NCBI GenBank assembly: GCA_025359165.1
Contig: JANYHG010000094.1
Location: forward strand, 1 to 54,260
Source of the DNA: Hyphomicrobiaceae bacterium
Lineage (GTDB): Bacteria; Pseudomonadota; Alphaproteobacteria; Rhizobiales; Hyphomicrobiaceae
Direction: 5' to 3'
Length of the DNA stretch: 54,260 nucleotides
Shown: one piece after another, positions 36,501 through 49,300 of the stretch
Layout of the letters: every line of letters starts with the position of its first letter
Numbering within the stretch: the stretch's first letter is position 1
Program-made: the position numbers and the translations under genes
Notes under the pieces: model-generated
The model's input: the letters and a program-made list of their open reading frames with translations, nothing else
Told to the model about the DNA's origin: nothing
The model's database searches: none

Positions 36501-37209
36501 CGCGGACGGCGGCGAGATCGAGGATTTTCGGCGCAGTTTCGTCGAAGCGGCCGCCGTTGTCGTAGACGCGCAGAACGTAGGTGACGCTGTCGCCGACGTC
36601 TTTTGGAATGGCCCAGCGTGCGACGCCGCGATCGATCGGGACGACGGCAATTGGTGCCTGACGCGTGGTGGTGCCTTTTTCGAACAGACGAATTTCAGCA
36701 TTGGCAATGAGCAGCGCGTAGTTCGCGTGCGTCTTGAACGTGACGTCGCCGCCTTTCAGAGCGGCATCGGGGGCGGCGACAACATTGAGGCGCGGCTCGG
36801 AATTGAGTCCGTCGTAACGGATCTGAACATCGGCTTTGGCGAGCGCAACGTCGGTGCAGCGCTGGCTATCGGCTGTCGAGGCGGTGGCGTGTGCGGACTT
36901 TTTCGATGCGAGCGCATCGGGCGAGCGGCCGTCGATGGTGAAGGCGAACGGTTCGGCAGGTGCGGCGCTGACCGGCGCGCAGTCCTTGCCGGCGCGACTT
37001 GCACCCAGCGCAAGACGCTCGACGTTGGCGGGCAGCTTGCGTTGCACGCTGGCTGAGCCGCCGGCACCGGAGGCAGTTGGAACACTCGTCGCAACATCCG
37101 CGTCCGCAGCTGGTGCGTCGGCGGCATCGGCGACGCCGCAGATGGCTGTCATGGCGGCCAGCGAGACAGCTGTTAAAATCCAGGTCTGGCGTTTCAACGA
37201 CACAGGCAT
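33529..37209 (-). CDS. Exported outer-membrane beta-barrel protein, partner of the giant repeat protein
   Basis: The 1,226-residue protein has a signal peptide (MPVSLKRQTWILTAVSLAAM, cut near ADA-A at about 30). Residues 30-340 are periplasmic, with Ig-like segments such as GHTVTVMGMSVPVDAKGDF. A conserved module follows at about 410-600 (YYPIYGDDSTLTEDAPTRG, MWGNFKTAITGTEYLRYERG, TGGSVYYMSRQNL, DYEVNYLQGRIIL). Residues about 620-1226 are alternating amphipathic strands typical of a large beta-barrel, ending in Phe (VFVNAIGKF), the usual signal for barrel insertion. I recall the module as recurring in bacterial envelope proteins linked to DUF11 repeats. The start has GGAG nine bases upstream. 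The gene is 154 bases after the giant gene on the same strand, so they are probably co-transcribed. Function is unknown; an export or anchoring role is inferred. Confidence 0.75.
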   Translation of the reverse strand: MPVSLKRQTWILTAVSLAAMTAICGVADAADAPAADADVATSVPTASGAGGSASVQRKLPANVERLALGASRAGKDCAPVSAAPAEPFAFTIDGRSPDALASKKSAHATASTADSQRCTDVALAKADVQIRYDGLNSEPRLNVVAAPDAALKGGDVTFKTHANYALLIANAEIRLFEKGTTTRQAPIAVVPIDRGVARWAIPKDVGDSVTYVLRVYDNGGRFDETAPKILDLAAVRAGKSGPNELLSVYDGNALEVRNIPISGGAVLVSGRNVAPGHTVTVMGMSVPVDAKGDFAVRQIVASGEHQISVAIADPKGQASVFTRSAIVPDHDFFYVALADLTVGKSATSGPMAVLNPDTADQYKDKVFVNGRLAFYLKGKVQGDTLLTASADTRDQPIQHLFSNFDSKDPRYLLRNLDPNRYYPIYGDDSTLTEDAPTRGKFYVRLDRGDSNIMWGNFKTAITGTEYLRYERGLYGARAQSKTVEATKFGERRGQVEVFAAEPGTLGARDVFRGTGGSVYYMSRQNLTEGSERITVESRDHNTGLVVKTQTLSATQDYEVNYLQGRIILKNPLTSTGSSDFIVQTGSLSGVDQYIVVNYEYAPSLQANRDKAFGGRASYWVNDHVQVGVTGYDQTAAAEKVAIGGADVTVRASAGTYVKVEGARSTGAGSGENVSVDGGFSFVNRSSSGAPAWARRIEAAADLGEIIKGADGRIAAFYKEKETGFSGPGELTLNRGGREMGVKSVVQLDKHWGTKTKLDSKQDEFRNYSSGEQNVSYSFDDYWKATIGARLDDNRVALASASPIYNQNGRRTDAAVRLDYASQQDWSTYVYGQATVDKTGDRLANNRIGVGGEARLNARTKILGEISEGNGGLGAIVGTEYKIDEKRSSYLNYALNPDRTDIISRGGTGTLTGGVRERFSDSFSVFGEERLKYGGGFSGLTHAYGLDFVPVEHWKAGIVLENGRFSDPYQGDVRRTAVSPSIGYTYKGLTYSGRVEYRHDDITSVSGSTYNQSIRDVYLMNNTLVNKLNSDWRYIGKLNGSYATGGTNTGFYQGNFLEAVTGFAYRPIASDRLNALFKYTYFYNTPTQGQSALGNGAGDYSQQSHVLSVDAAYDLTNYVTLGGKYAIRVGALRDNAVGGPWFDSKTQLAIGRLDFHVVKEWDVTVELRALEVIEAKDLKAGALVGVYRHLGDNFKVGVGYNFTKFSDDLTNLSSNNRGVFVNAIGKF

Positions 37210-37248
37210 TGCATACTTCTCCACGGACGGGCGCGGACGCGCCTCGAC

Positions 37249-37265
37249 AGCCCGGATGCCGGGCT
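37249..37265 (-). promoter_or_regulatory. Short perfect hairpin in the leader of the barrel gene
   Basis: AGCCCGG and CCGGGCT (seven pairs) flank a three-base loop, 40 bases upstream of the barrel gene's ATG and 98 bases after the giant gene's stop. There is no T-tract, so it is not a standard terminator. It could tune expression of the second gene, but only the inverted repeat itself is seen. Confidence 0.4.
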
Positions 37266-37363
37266 CGACACTGCGGCTCTCGACGAGCACGCACGCAACG
37301 CAACAGGAGACGAACAAGGCTGACGCGGTACCGGCTCAGCAGGAGCGCGGCGGTACGAAGCGG

Positions 37364-40300
37364 CTATTTCTGTGCTGCACGGTCGACGGAGACTTCGGTT
37401 TCGATGACCAGCGCGTAACCGCCGCCGTCGCGTTTCCAAAGCTGCTGCATGGCGGTTGCGAGGGCTGCGACGCGGGCATCGGCGAGGGCTGCGGTTTCGG
37501 TGGCGCGGCGGCGGTAGGAAATGCGCAATACAGAGCGTTCCTGCTGCAGCGACGCGATCATCTTGCCGAAGCCCTGCGCCCATTGCGGCTTGAGCTCGGT
37601 GGTGCCGGGTTCGAAGGCGGCATCGGCGAGATCGAGGCGGGCAACGCGGGTGATGGCGGCGCCGAAGTTGATCTTGGCCATTTTGCCGGCAGTGATGCGA
37701 ATGACGCGCGGGTTTTCGGTGGTCATGCGATAGCCGGTGGGCAGCGTCCGCTCGTCCAGCTTCAAGATGAAGTTGGTGCCGCGATCACTTTCGGGAATAT
37801 CGGCGCAGGCGATGTGGTAGCGGCCTTCGCTGTCGGTGGTGACGAGTTGGCCGCGAGCGGTGGCGAGGCGGACGTTGGCTAAGCCGCGCTTGCCGTCGTC
37901 GGCGTAGCCGCTGCGATCGACGTCGTCGAAAACCTTCCCGATGATGTCGGTGCAGTCGAAGGTGGGGTCGCCGATCATGCGGACGGTGGCTTTGCCGACG
38001 TTGGAGGCCGTGGTGCCGCTGCCGTCGACGACCCAGGCTTCGTTGGTGAACTCGCCCATACCGATGCCGGCACCGGCGATCAGGATGAGTTTGAGCACCA
38101 GCGGTTTGGTCGTGGTGACTGTCGCGTTCGGCCAAGTCAGCACGCGGCCATTGACGACGGGTTCATGAGCGATGCCGTCGATGGTGGCGGAGCCGACGCG
38201 ATACTTGAAGCCGGCGGGAATGTTGTCGACCAATGTCAAACCGGAACGCGCGACATCGCCGGTGTTGCGGACGGTGATGCTGTAAGGCACGAGCTCGCCA
38301 CGGGTGATATCAGTCTTCGGTGTGGTCTTGCTGACGACAAGTGGTTTGTTGGGTACGAACGGCAGCGGCGCTTGTGCGGAGCGGCTGGCGGCGGCGGCCA
38401 ACGGCGTGCCAGCGCCAAATATGGTTTTGGCGATGACGACGTTACCGAACCCGGTGCCCGAGGTGTTGCTGCCCGGATCGAATTTGATGTCGAAAGTGCT
38501 AGTGACGACTTCGCCGACGGCAAGGCTTTCACCAGCACCACGCAAGAGGTTCGGGTTGGCGGTCGTGGCCGTGAAAGCGACGTTCGCGGTGGCGAGCGGA
38601 CCGCGCAGCGACGACGTGGTCGACTTGATGGCGGCCGAGACGACGCGAGCTCCCTTCGGCAACTGTGCGCCGTAATCGTCGACCATCTGCACGTTGATCA
38701 GCGAGACGTTGCCGGTGTTGGTGAGCACCACCTTGAACGTCGCGGTGTAGCTGCCGTCGCCATTGTTGATGGCGACCGGCGTCGTGGCTGTTTTGACGAC
38801 AGTGAAGTTCGGCTTCTGCTGCGCTGTGATCGTCAAAGCGACGAGCGGCGAGACTACGGCGCCGGACTTGGCGCTCGCGGTGTTGACGATGGTGCCGCTA
38901 TCGAGGTCGGCCTGCGTGACAGTGTAGGCGGCGGTGCACGTGACGAACGCCAGAGGTGGAAGCCCACCGGCCGGAAGTGCGGGGCAGGAGACTGCAGCGA
39001 TCTTGTTGTCGGTCACCGAAATGGCCGACGTCAACGTGACGTTGCCTGCGTTGGTGACTTTGTAGCTGTAGGGCAGCACATCGCCGATCGCCACGTAGCT
39101 TGATGCTGTCGAGGTTTTGACGATGCCGAGAGCGGGCGACTGCGTGGCCGCGATCGTCACACTCGAGGTCGGAGAGACGAGCGAGCCGGATTTGGCCTGA
39201 GCGATGTTGGTGACACTGCCGGTGTCGACGTCGGCCTGGGTCGTCGTGTAGTTGGCCGTGCAGACGAGCGAGGCACCGGGGATCAGGCCACCCGCCGGCA
39301 GCGCCGGACAGGAGACAGCCGCGATCTTGTTGTCGGTGATCGTGACGGCCGAGGTGAACGTGGTGTTACCCGTGTTGGTCACCTTGTAGCTGTAGGGCAC
39401 GACGACGCCGGAAGCGTTGAAGCCTGTCGTTGTGGATGTCTTGACGAGGGTCAGCGCTGGTGCCTGCGAGGCGACGATGGTCAGCTTCGCGATCGGCGAC
39501 GTCGTCGTGCCGGACTTGGCGGTGGCGGTGTTGGTGATGGAGCCGGCATCGAGATCGGCCTGCCTGGTGGTGGCGACGCCCGTGCAGGTGATCGAGGCAC
39601 CCGGCGCAAGTCCACCAGCCGGCAGCGTCGGACAGCCGACCGAGGCGATCTTGTCGTCGGTGACCGACACACCCGATGTCAATGTGACGTTGCCGGAATT
39701 GGTGACCTTGTAACTATAGGTGATGGCCATGCCGACCGAACCATAAGACGTGGTCGTCGAGGTCTTGGCCAGCGTCAGCGCGGGTGACTGCGTCGCGGTG
39801 ACCGTCACGCTCGAGGGTTGCGAGGTCACGGTGCCCGACTTGGCGGTGGCGAAGTTGGTGACCGCGCCGTTGTCCACGTCGGCCTGCGTGGCGAGATACG
39901 TCGCGGTGCAGGTAATGAATGCGTTGGGCGCGAGGCCGCCCGACGGCAGAGCGGGACAGCTCACCGATGCGATTTTGTTGTCCGACACAGTGATGGCGTT
40001 GGTCAGGGTCGCGTTGCCGGAGTTGGTGACCTTGTAGCTATACGGAATGGTCGCGCCGGCGACCGCGAAGTTGGTGGCCGGTGTCGATTTGGCGATGCTC
40101 AACGCCGGCGTCTGGCTGGAGTTGATCGTGTAGCTGACCGTCGGCGATGTCACCGCGCCCGACTTGGCCGAGGCCGTGTTGACGATCGCCCCGTTGTCGA
40201 TATCCGACTGCAAGGTCGTGTAGGTGCCGGTGCAGGCGACCGAGGCGCCAGGCGCGAGCCCGGTACCGACAGAGCCGCAAGTGACGCTTGCGATCTTGTT

Positions 40301-43300
40301 GTCGGAAACGGTGATCGCCGACGTCAGCGTGGTATTGCCGGAGTTGGTGACGTTGTACGTGTAGGGGATCGCGGTGCCGACCGCCGAGAACACCGTCGTG
40401 GTCGAGCTCTTGGTGATCGTCAGTGCCGGCGACTGTACTGCCGGCAGCGTCAGGCTGACGGGTTGAGAGGTGGTGGCGCCCGACGTGGCCGACGCGGTGT
40501 TGGTGACCGAACCGGCATCCACGTCCGCCTGCAGGATCGTGTAATTTCCGGTGCAGGTGAGGAACGCGTTCGGCGCGAGACCGCCTGAAGGCAGTGCCGG
40601 ACAGGTGACCGTCGAGATCTTGTTGTCGGCGACCGTGATCGCCGTCGTCAGTGTGGTGTTGCCTGAATTGGTGACCTTGTAGCTGTAGGGGATCACCGAA
40701 CCGGCAGTCGCATAGCCGAGCGTGGTTGTCGATTTGGCGACCGTCAGCGCGGGTTGCTTGCCGGCCGGTACGGTCACGGTCTGCAGCGGCGACGTCACAG
40801 TGCCAGACGATGCCGTAGCCTTGTTGGTGACGCCACCGGCATCGATGTCGGCTTGCGTGGTGGTGTAGGTGCCGGTGCAGGTCAGCGAGGCCGCAGGTGC
40901 GAGGCCGCCCGCAGGCAGCGCCGGACAGGTGACCGCCGGGATCTTGTCGTCGGCGACCTTGATCACCGAGGTCAGCGTCGTATTGCCTGTGTTGGTGACC
41001 TTGTAGCTGTAGCTGATGCTGGCGCCGACACTGGTGAAGGTGGTGGTCGCGGTCGATTTTGCGAGCGTCAAGGCGGGCGTCTGGGTGGCAGCGACCGTCA
41101 ACTGAACGACCGGAGATACGACCGAACCCGACGACGCCGAGGCGCTGTTGGTGACGCCACCGGCATCAACGTCGGTTTGCGTCGTCACGTAGCTACCGGT
41201 GCAGGTGATGAACTGCGTCGGAGGCAGGCCGCCCGACGGCAATGCCGGACAGGTGACGGACGCAAGCTTGTTGTCCGACACGACGATGGCCGACGTGAGG
41301 GTGATGTTGCCTGTGTTGGTCACCTTGAAGCTGTAGGGAACCGTCACGCCGGGCGCGGTAAATGCGGCCGTCGTGGAGGATTTGGCGATGGTGAGTGCAG
41401 CTGTCTGCGCGCCGTTCAAGGTATGTGACGCCGGTTGCGAGGTGATCGACGACGATTTGGCAACGGCAGTGTTGACGACGCTGCCGCTGTCGATGTCGGC
41501 CTGCGTGATCAGATAGTTCGCCGTACACACGGTGGTCGCACCCGGCGCGAACCCGCCTGTGATCGTCGGGCAGGACACGGTGGCGATCTTGTTGTCGGAG
41601 ATCGTTACGGCAGTGTTGAGTGTGGTGTTGCCCGAGTTGGTGACGGTGAAGGTGTAGGGGATCGACTGGCCGACGGTGGCGTAGATGGTCGAGGTCGTAT
41701 CCTTGACGAGGCTGAGCGCCGGCGTCTGCGTTGCCGTCACGGTCGCGCTGACCAGCGGCGACGTAGCAGTGCCGTCGGTGGCGGAGGCGAGATTGGTGAT
41801 CGAGCCGGCATCGAGATCGGCTTGCGTTGTTTGATAGGTGGCGGTGCAGGTCAGCGTCTTGGTCGGAGCCAAACCGGCGGCGGGCACGGACGGGCACGAG
41901 ACCGAGGCGATCTTGTTGTCGGAGACGGCGATGATGGCACTGGCTGGTATGGTGATGTTGCCGGAGTTAGTGACGACGTAGGTGTATGTGATCGTCGCGG
42001 CCTTGGAGCTGAAGGTGGTCGGCGAGGCCGTCTTGGCCAGCGTCAGCGCGCGTGTTTGGGCGGCCGGCAGCGTGTGCGACGCGGGAGCAGACGTGGTGGT
42101 GCCTGACTTGGCGGTGGCCGTGTTGACGACCGAGCCGGAGTCTAGATCTGCTTGCGTGGTCGTGTACGAACCTGTGCAGGTGGTGGTGACACCAGGTGCA
42201 AGCCCGCCTGCCACGACCGGGCAGGTGATCGCGGCGATCTTGTTGTCGGAGACGGTGATAACAGTCGCAATCGTGACGTTGCCGGTATTTTTGACTGCGA
42301 AGGTATAGGGCACGACGGTGCCGACGGTGGCGAAGCTGGTAGTCGCGGTCGATTTGACGAGACCGAGCGCCGGTGCCTGGACGGCCGAGACCGTCGCCGA
42401 GGTGGCGTTCGAGACGGTGACGATGGCGCCGTCGGTGGCAGTCGCAGTGGCGGTGTTGGCGACGTTGCCGGCATCGATGTCGGCTTGCGTGATGGTGTAG
42501 GACGCGGTGCACGTCAGCGTGGCGTTCGGCGCAAGACCGCTGGCCGGAACAGCGGGGCATGACACCGTGGTGATCTTGTTGTCGGCGACGGTCATGATCG
42601 AGGTCGACGGAAGTGTGACGTTACCGGTGTTCTTGACGGCGTACGTGTAGGTGATGACGGCGCCGACGGTGTTGTAGGTCGGGGCCGATGGCGTCTTGGT
42701 CAGGTTGAGCGCACGTACCTGGTTGGCCGACTGCGTGTGGACCTGTGGCGGCGTCGAGACCGTCGGTCCGGACTTGGCGTTGGCGGTGTTGACCACAGAG
42801 CCGGCATCGAGATCGGCCTGTGTGACCGTGTAGGTGCCGGTGCACTGCAGGGCCGCAGCGGGTGCCAGGCCGCCCGAGGGCAGCGCCGGGCACGACACGG
42901 TCGAGATCTTGTCGTCGGTGATCGAGATGGCGGTGTGGATGGTGACGTTACCGGTGTTGGTGACGTCGAAGGTGTAGGACACCGTCTGGCCGACGCTGGT
43001 GAACTTGGCGGACGGTGCTGCCTTCACCATCGTCAGCTGCGGAGATTGAGTGACCGGAATGGTCAACGCGGTGGTGTTCGATGGAACTGTCGCGGTGCTG
43101 GTGCCGGACACAGCGCTCGCCGTGTTGACGACGCTGCCGCCGTCGAGATCGGCTTGCGTGACGGCATAGGTCGCCTGACAGGTCAGCGACGCACCGACCA
43201 GGAGGCCGCCTGATGGCAGAGCGTTACAGGTGACGGCGGCGATCTTGTTGTCGGTCACGACGACGGGCTGCGTCAGCGTGACGTTGCCGGTATTTTTGGC

Positions 43301-46300
43301 AGTGTAGGTGTAGGTGATCGACTGGCTGAGCGTCGTGACAGCAGTGGTGGTTGACGCCTTGGACAGCGTCAGACCCGGCGTCTGTGTGCCGTTCAGAGTG
43401 TAGGTGACAGTCGGCGAGGCGACTGCGCCGGATTGAGCAACGGCCGTGTTGAGAATGTTGCCGCCATCGATGTCGGCCTGCGTAACGAAATAGGTCGCCG
43501 TGCAGACAATGGACGCCGCCGGGGCAAGACCCGCACCGATGGACGGACAGCTGGCGGTACCGATCTTGCTGTCGGAGACGGTGATAACAGTCGTCAGCGT
43601 GGTGTTGCCGGAGTTGGTGACCGTGAACGTGTAGGGGATCGCTTCGGCGACGGCGGCGTAACTGGTCGCCGTCGTAGCCTTGACCAGCGACAGCTTCGGC
43701 GTGCGCGTCGACGTGATGGTCAGACTGACGGTCGGCGAGGTGGTGGTGCCGGACTTGGCCTGCGCGGTGTTGGTGACGCCGCCGTTATCGACGTCGGCTT
43801 GCGTGGTCGTGTACGAGCCGGTGCAACTGACGGACGCGCCCGGTGCAAGGCCCGCGCCGATCGATCCGCACGATACCGACGCGATCTTGTTGTCGGAGAC
43901 CGTCACAGCGGAGGTCAACGTGACGTTGCCGGTGTTGGTGACGGTGTAGCTATAGGGAATCGTGACGTTGGCTGCAGTGAATGCGGTCGTCGACGATGAT
44001 TTCGTGATACTCAGGGCGGGCGTGGTGGTCGCCGGGATCGTCAGAGATATCGGCGGCGAGGTGGCGGTGACGCCGGATTTGGACGTGGCGGTGTTGGTGA
44101 CGCCGCCGGCATCGAGATCGGCCTGCGTGACGGCATAGGTGCCGGTGCAGGTGATGGCCGCGCCAGGGGCAAGACCGCCACTCGGCAGGGCAGGGCAGGA
44201 GACGGAGGCGATCTTGTTGTCGGATACCGTGATCGCCGTCGTCAGGGTCGTATTGCCCGCGTTGGTGACGAGGTAGCTGTACGAGACCGACTGGCCGACG
44301 GTCGAGATGGCCGTCGTATTCGACGACTTGGCCGTGGTGAGCGCTGGCGACTTCACCGATGGCACGGTCAGTGTCTTGCTCGGTGACGTGGTCGAGCCCG
44401 AGGCGGCGCTGGCGATGTTGGTGATACCGCCGGCGTCGACGTCGGCCTGCGTGGTCGTATAGGAGCCCGTGCAGGTGACGAAAGCACCCGGCGCAAGGCC
44501 GCTGCCGATGGCCGGACAGGCGATGCTAGCGATCTTGTCGTCAGTGACCGAGATGGCCGCCGTGATCGTCGCGTTGCCCGAGTTGGTGACCTTGTAGCTG
44601 TAGGGAATGACGACGCCGGAGCCGGTGAAGTTCACCGTCGTCGAGGTTTTGGCGAGGGTGAGTGCAGGTGTCAGCACGGCCGGCAGCGTATGCTGGTCGG
44701 TCGGCGACGTGGTGGCACCAGACTTGGCGGTGGCGGTGTTGACGACGGAGCCGGCGTCGAGATCCGCCTGCGTGGTCGTGTACGAGCCGGAGCAGGTGAT
44801 GAACTGCGCGGGCAGCAGGCCGCCGGAAGGCAGCGCGGGGCATGTGACCACAGCGATTTTGCTGTCGGCGACCGCGATCGCCGTCGTCAGCGTCGTATTG
44901 CCTGAATTGGTGACCTTGAAGCTGTAGGGCACGACGACGCCGGTGCTGGCGAAGTTGACGGTGGCCGTGGATTTGATCAGCGTCAGTGCGGGCGACTGCT
45001 GGCCGGTCACGGTGGCGGTGGCGGTCGGCGAGACAGCGGTGCCGTCGGTGGCCGACGCGATGTTGATGATCGAGCCGGCGTCGATGTCCGACTGCTTCGT
45101 CACGTAGCTGGCCGTACACGTCAGCGTGGCGTTGGGTGCGAGACCGCCGGCTGAGATGGCGGGGCAGGTGACGGACGCGAGCTTGTTGTCAGACACGGAG
45201 ATTGTCGTGGCTGGCGTCAGCGTGAGATTGCCGGTGTTCCTGACAACGTAGGTGTAGGTGATGGTGGTGCCGACGGCGTTGAACGTGGTCGGCGCGGCGG
45301 TCTTGGTCAGTGCCAGCGCGTGGTTCTGGTTGGCGGGCAATGTGTGACTGGTCGAGGGCGAGGTGATGCTGCCCGACTTGGCCGAGGCGGTGTTCACGAC
45401 CGAACCGGCATCGATGTCGGCCTGGACCGTGGTGTAGCTGCCGGAACAGGTTATCGAGGCGTTCGGTGCAAGGCCGCCGGACGGCAGCGCCGGGCACGTC
45501 ACGGACGCAATCTTGTTGTCGCTGACGGTGATCGCCGTCGTCAACGTGATGTTGCCAGCGTTGGTGACGTTGAACGTGTACGGCACGATCGTGCCGACGG
45601 CGGCGAAGCTCGCCGTGGTGGTGTTCTTGGCGATACTCAGCGCAGGGCTCTGCGTGGCTGTCACGGTCGCCGTTGCGACGGGCGAGGTCGTGGTGCCGAT
45701 GCTGGCGGTGGCCGTGTTGACGATGCTGCCCAGGTCGAGGTCGGCCTGCGTGGTAACGGCGGTCGCGTTACAGACCAGCGTAGCATTCGGCGCAAGGCCG
45801 CCCGACGGAACAGCCGGGCAAGAAACGCTGGCGATCTTGTTGTCGGAGACGCTGAACGGTGTGCCCGACGTGAAGGTGACGTTACCGACGTTCTTGACGG
45901 TGTAGCTGTAGGAAATGGCGACGCCGGTCGTGCTGAACGTCGTCGGCGAGGCGGACTTGACGAGCGTGAGCGCGGGCGACTGCGAGGAAGGAATGGTCAG
46001 GCTGGTGGTCAGCGACATGGTGCCGCCCGACTTCGCCGAGGCGGTGTTGGTGAGGCCTCCGGCGTCGACGTCGGATTGCGTCGTCGCCGACGTGGCCGTG
46101 CAAGAAATCGCAGCGTTGGGTGCGAGGCCACCACTGGGCAGTGCGGGGCAAGACACGGAGGCGATTTTACTGTCGGCGACAGTGATCGCCGTGGTTAGCG
46201 TGGTGTTGCCCGTGTTGGTGACTTTGTAGGTGTAGGTGATCGCCGTGCCGGGGGCGCTGAATGAAGCGATCGACGCCGTCTTGACGATCGAAAGCGCGGG

Positions 46301-49300
46301 CGACTGGACGGCGGGGATCGTCAGGCTGGTCGGCACGGAACTGGTCGCGCCGGACGTGGCGGTGGCGATGTTGGTGACGCTGCCCAAGTCGATGTCGGCC
46401 TGGACGGTCGTGTAGGTGCCCGAGCAGGTCAGCGACGCGCCGGGCGCGAGGCCGCCCGACGGCAGCGCCGCGCAACTGACACCGACGATTTTGTTGTCGG
46501 ATACAGTGACGGCGGACGTCAGCGTGGTGTTGCCCGCGTTGGTCACGATGTAGCTGTAGGGGACAGTCTGGCCAACACTGGAGAAGCTGGTGGTCGTGGA
46601 GGATTTGGCGATGGTCAGCTTCGGCTGTTGCACTGCGTTGACGGTCACGCTCGATGTCGGCGACGTGGTGGTGCCGGAGCTTGCGCTGGCGATGTTGACG
46701 ACTTTGCCGGCGTCGATGTCGGCTTGGGTCGTCAGGTAGGTGCCGGCACAGGTGATGGAGCCGCCCGGCACCAAGCCGGCGCCGATCGATGGACAGCTGA
46801 CGCTGGCGATCTTGTTGTCGGACACGGCAATTGCGGCCGTGAGGGTGGTGTTGCCGGAGTTGGTGACGAGGTAGCTGTAGCCGATCGAGGTGCCGACGGT
46901 GGCGAAGCTGGTCGTGGGCGTGCTCTTGGCGATCGTCAGCGACTTGGACTGTGTCGCCGGCACGGTGATGCTGTCGGTCGGGGAATTCGTCGTGCCGGAG
47001 CGGGCAGCAGCGGTGTTGGTCACGCTGCCGGCGTCGATGTCGGCCTGGACGGTGGTGTAAGTGGCGGTGCAGGTGATGAACGCGCCCGGCACGAGACCGC
47101 CGCTCGGAAGTGCGGGGCATGCAATGGACGCGATCTTGCTGTCGCTGATGGTAATCGGCGCGACGATGGTGACCGTGCCGGAGTTGGTCACCTTGTAACT
47201 GTAGGGAATGCTGGCGTTGATCGCGGAGAAGCCCGTCGACGTCGTGCTCTTGGCGAGCGTCAGCGCGGGCGAACCGATGGCGATCGAAGTTACAGCGCTG
47301 TTGTTGGTGGGATTGCCATCGTTGGCGGCACTGGTGGTGCCGTTGACGGGCGTCGTGCCGCCCGAGGTCGGGATGCCCGATACTGTGCATGTGACGCTGC
47401 CGCCGGCTGCAACGGTGGCTGGCAGCGACGGCGAGCAGGTCGCCGTCAGACCCGCCGGCAGGGTGCCGGCCGAGCATGACGCGACCGTCGCGGCAAGCGC
47501 AGGCGAGGCCGCGTTCGAACAGGTGAAGGTGCCGGTGTAGGGTTGGCCGACGCCGCCTGTTGTCGGCAGGCCGGAAACGTCGATGCTCATGTCGGAGCCG
47601 GCAACCGCGACGGCTTGCGACGCGCTGTTGTTGCCGCCCGCGCCGGTGCCGCCGTTGATGTCGTTGGTCGCGCCCGTCACGACAGCCACGGTGGCCGTCT
47701 GCGACGTCGTCGGCGTGCCGCTGACCGGACACGAGATGCTGGAGCCGGGTGCGACCGAGGCCGGGGTCGCCGGGGTGCAGGCACCCACCGTGACGCCAGC
47801 GGGAAGGCCGGAAATCGCGCACGTTGCACTGGACGCGGTGGCCGATGCGGCCGCACTGTTGGTGCACAAGATGGTGCCGGAGTAGGGCGTGCCGACCGTC
47901 GCAGTGGCAGGGAGACCGGACAGATTCGGCGTCATGTCCGAGCCTGCCGTCGCGATGATGGTCGTAGCCGTGTTGTTGGCGGGGTTGCCGTCGTTGCTCG
48001 CGCCGGTGACACCGCTGATGGTCGACGAACCGGTGGTGGTCGGCGTGCCCGAAACGGTACAGACGATCTGCGCACCTGGTGTAACCGAGGCCGGTGGCGT
48101 CGGCGTGCACGATGTCGTGAGCCCAGCCGGTAGTCCGCTCACGGCGCAGGTCGCGCTGGTTGCCGCAAGCGCGGGCGAACCGGCGTTGGAACATGTAAAG
48201 GTGCCGGCGTAGGGAATACCAACGTTCGAAGTGGTCGGCAGGCTACTCAGGTCGATACTCATGTCCGAGCCGGTGGCGACGATCGCCTGCGTGGCTGTAT
48301 TGTTGCCACCCGACGTGGTGCCGCCGCTGACGTCGTTCACGGCACCGGTCGTGACGGTAACGGATGTGGTGCCCGTGGCGGTGGGCGTGCCGCTGACCGG
48401 GCACGAGATGCTCGCGCCGGGCGCAACGGTAGCGGGTGCGGTCGGCGTACAGGTGCCGACGCTTACGCCTGGCGGCAGGCCGCTCACAGAACAGGTGGCG
48501 CTGGTGGCGCTGGCGGTGGCGGTCGCGCTGTTGGTGCACTTCACCGTGCCCGCGTACGGCGTGCCGACGATCGCGGTGGTGGGCAGGGCCGATAGATCCG
48601 GCGTCATGTCGGAGCCGACCGCACCGATCGTTACCGTGGCGGTGTTGTTGGCGGGGTTACCGTCGTTAGTGGCGCCCGTGGTGCCGGCGATCGTGCTCGA
48701 TCCGACTGCGGTCGGCGTGCCGGAAACGGTACAGGTGATCTTGGCACCTGGCGCGACAGTCGTCGGTGGTATCGGGGCGCAGGTGTAGGTCAGGCTGGTC
48801 GGCAGGCCGGTCACCGCACACGTCGCGGACGTGGCGGCGATGGCGGGCGACGCGGCGTTGGCGCAGGTGAAGGTGCCCGTGTACGGCACGCCGACGGTCG
48901 CCGTCAGCGGCAGGCCGCCGAGGTCTATGCTCATGTCGGAGGCACTGGCGACGACGCCCTTGGTCGCGGTGTTGTTGCCGCCGGCCGTGATGCCGCCGTT
49001 GATATCGTTGGTCGCGCCTGTCGCGACCGAAACTGTCGATGTGGCCGCAGCCGTCGGCGTGCCACTGACCGGGCACGAGATGCTGGCACCGGGAGCGACT
49101 GTCGCGGGCGCTGTCGGCGTACAGGTGCCGACCGTCACGCCCGCGGGCAGACCCGAGATGGTGCAGGTGGCGTTGGTTGCCGACTGCGTCGAGACGGCAT
49201 TGTTGGTGCACTTGATGGTGCCCGAATACGGTGTGCCGACAGTCGCGGTGGCCGGCAGCCCCGACAGATCCGGGGACATATCAGAGCCCGCAGTCGCAAT

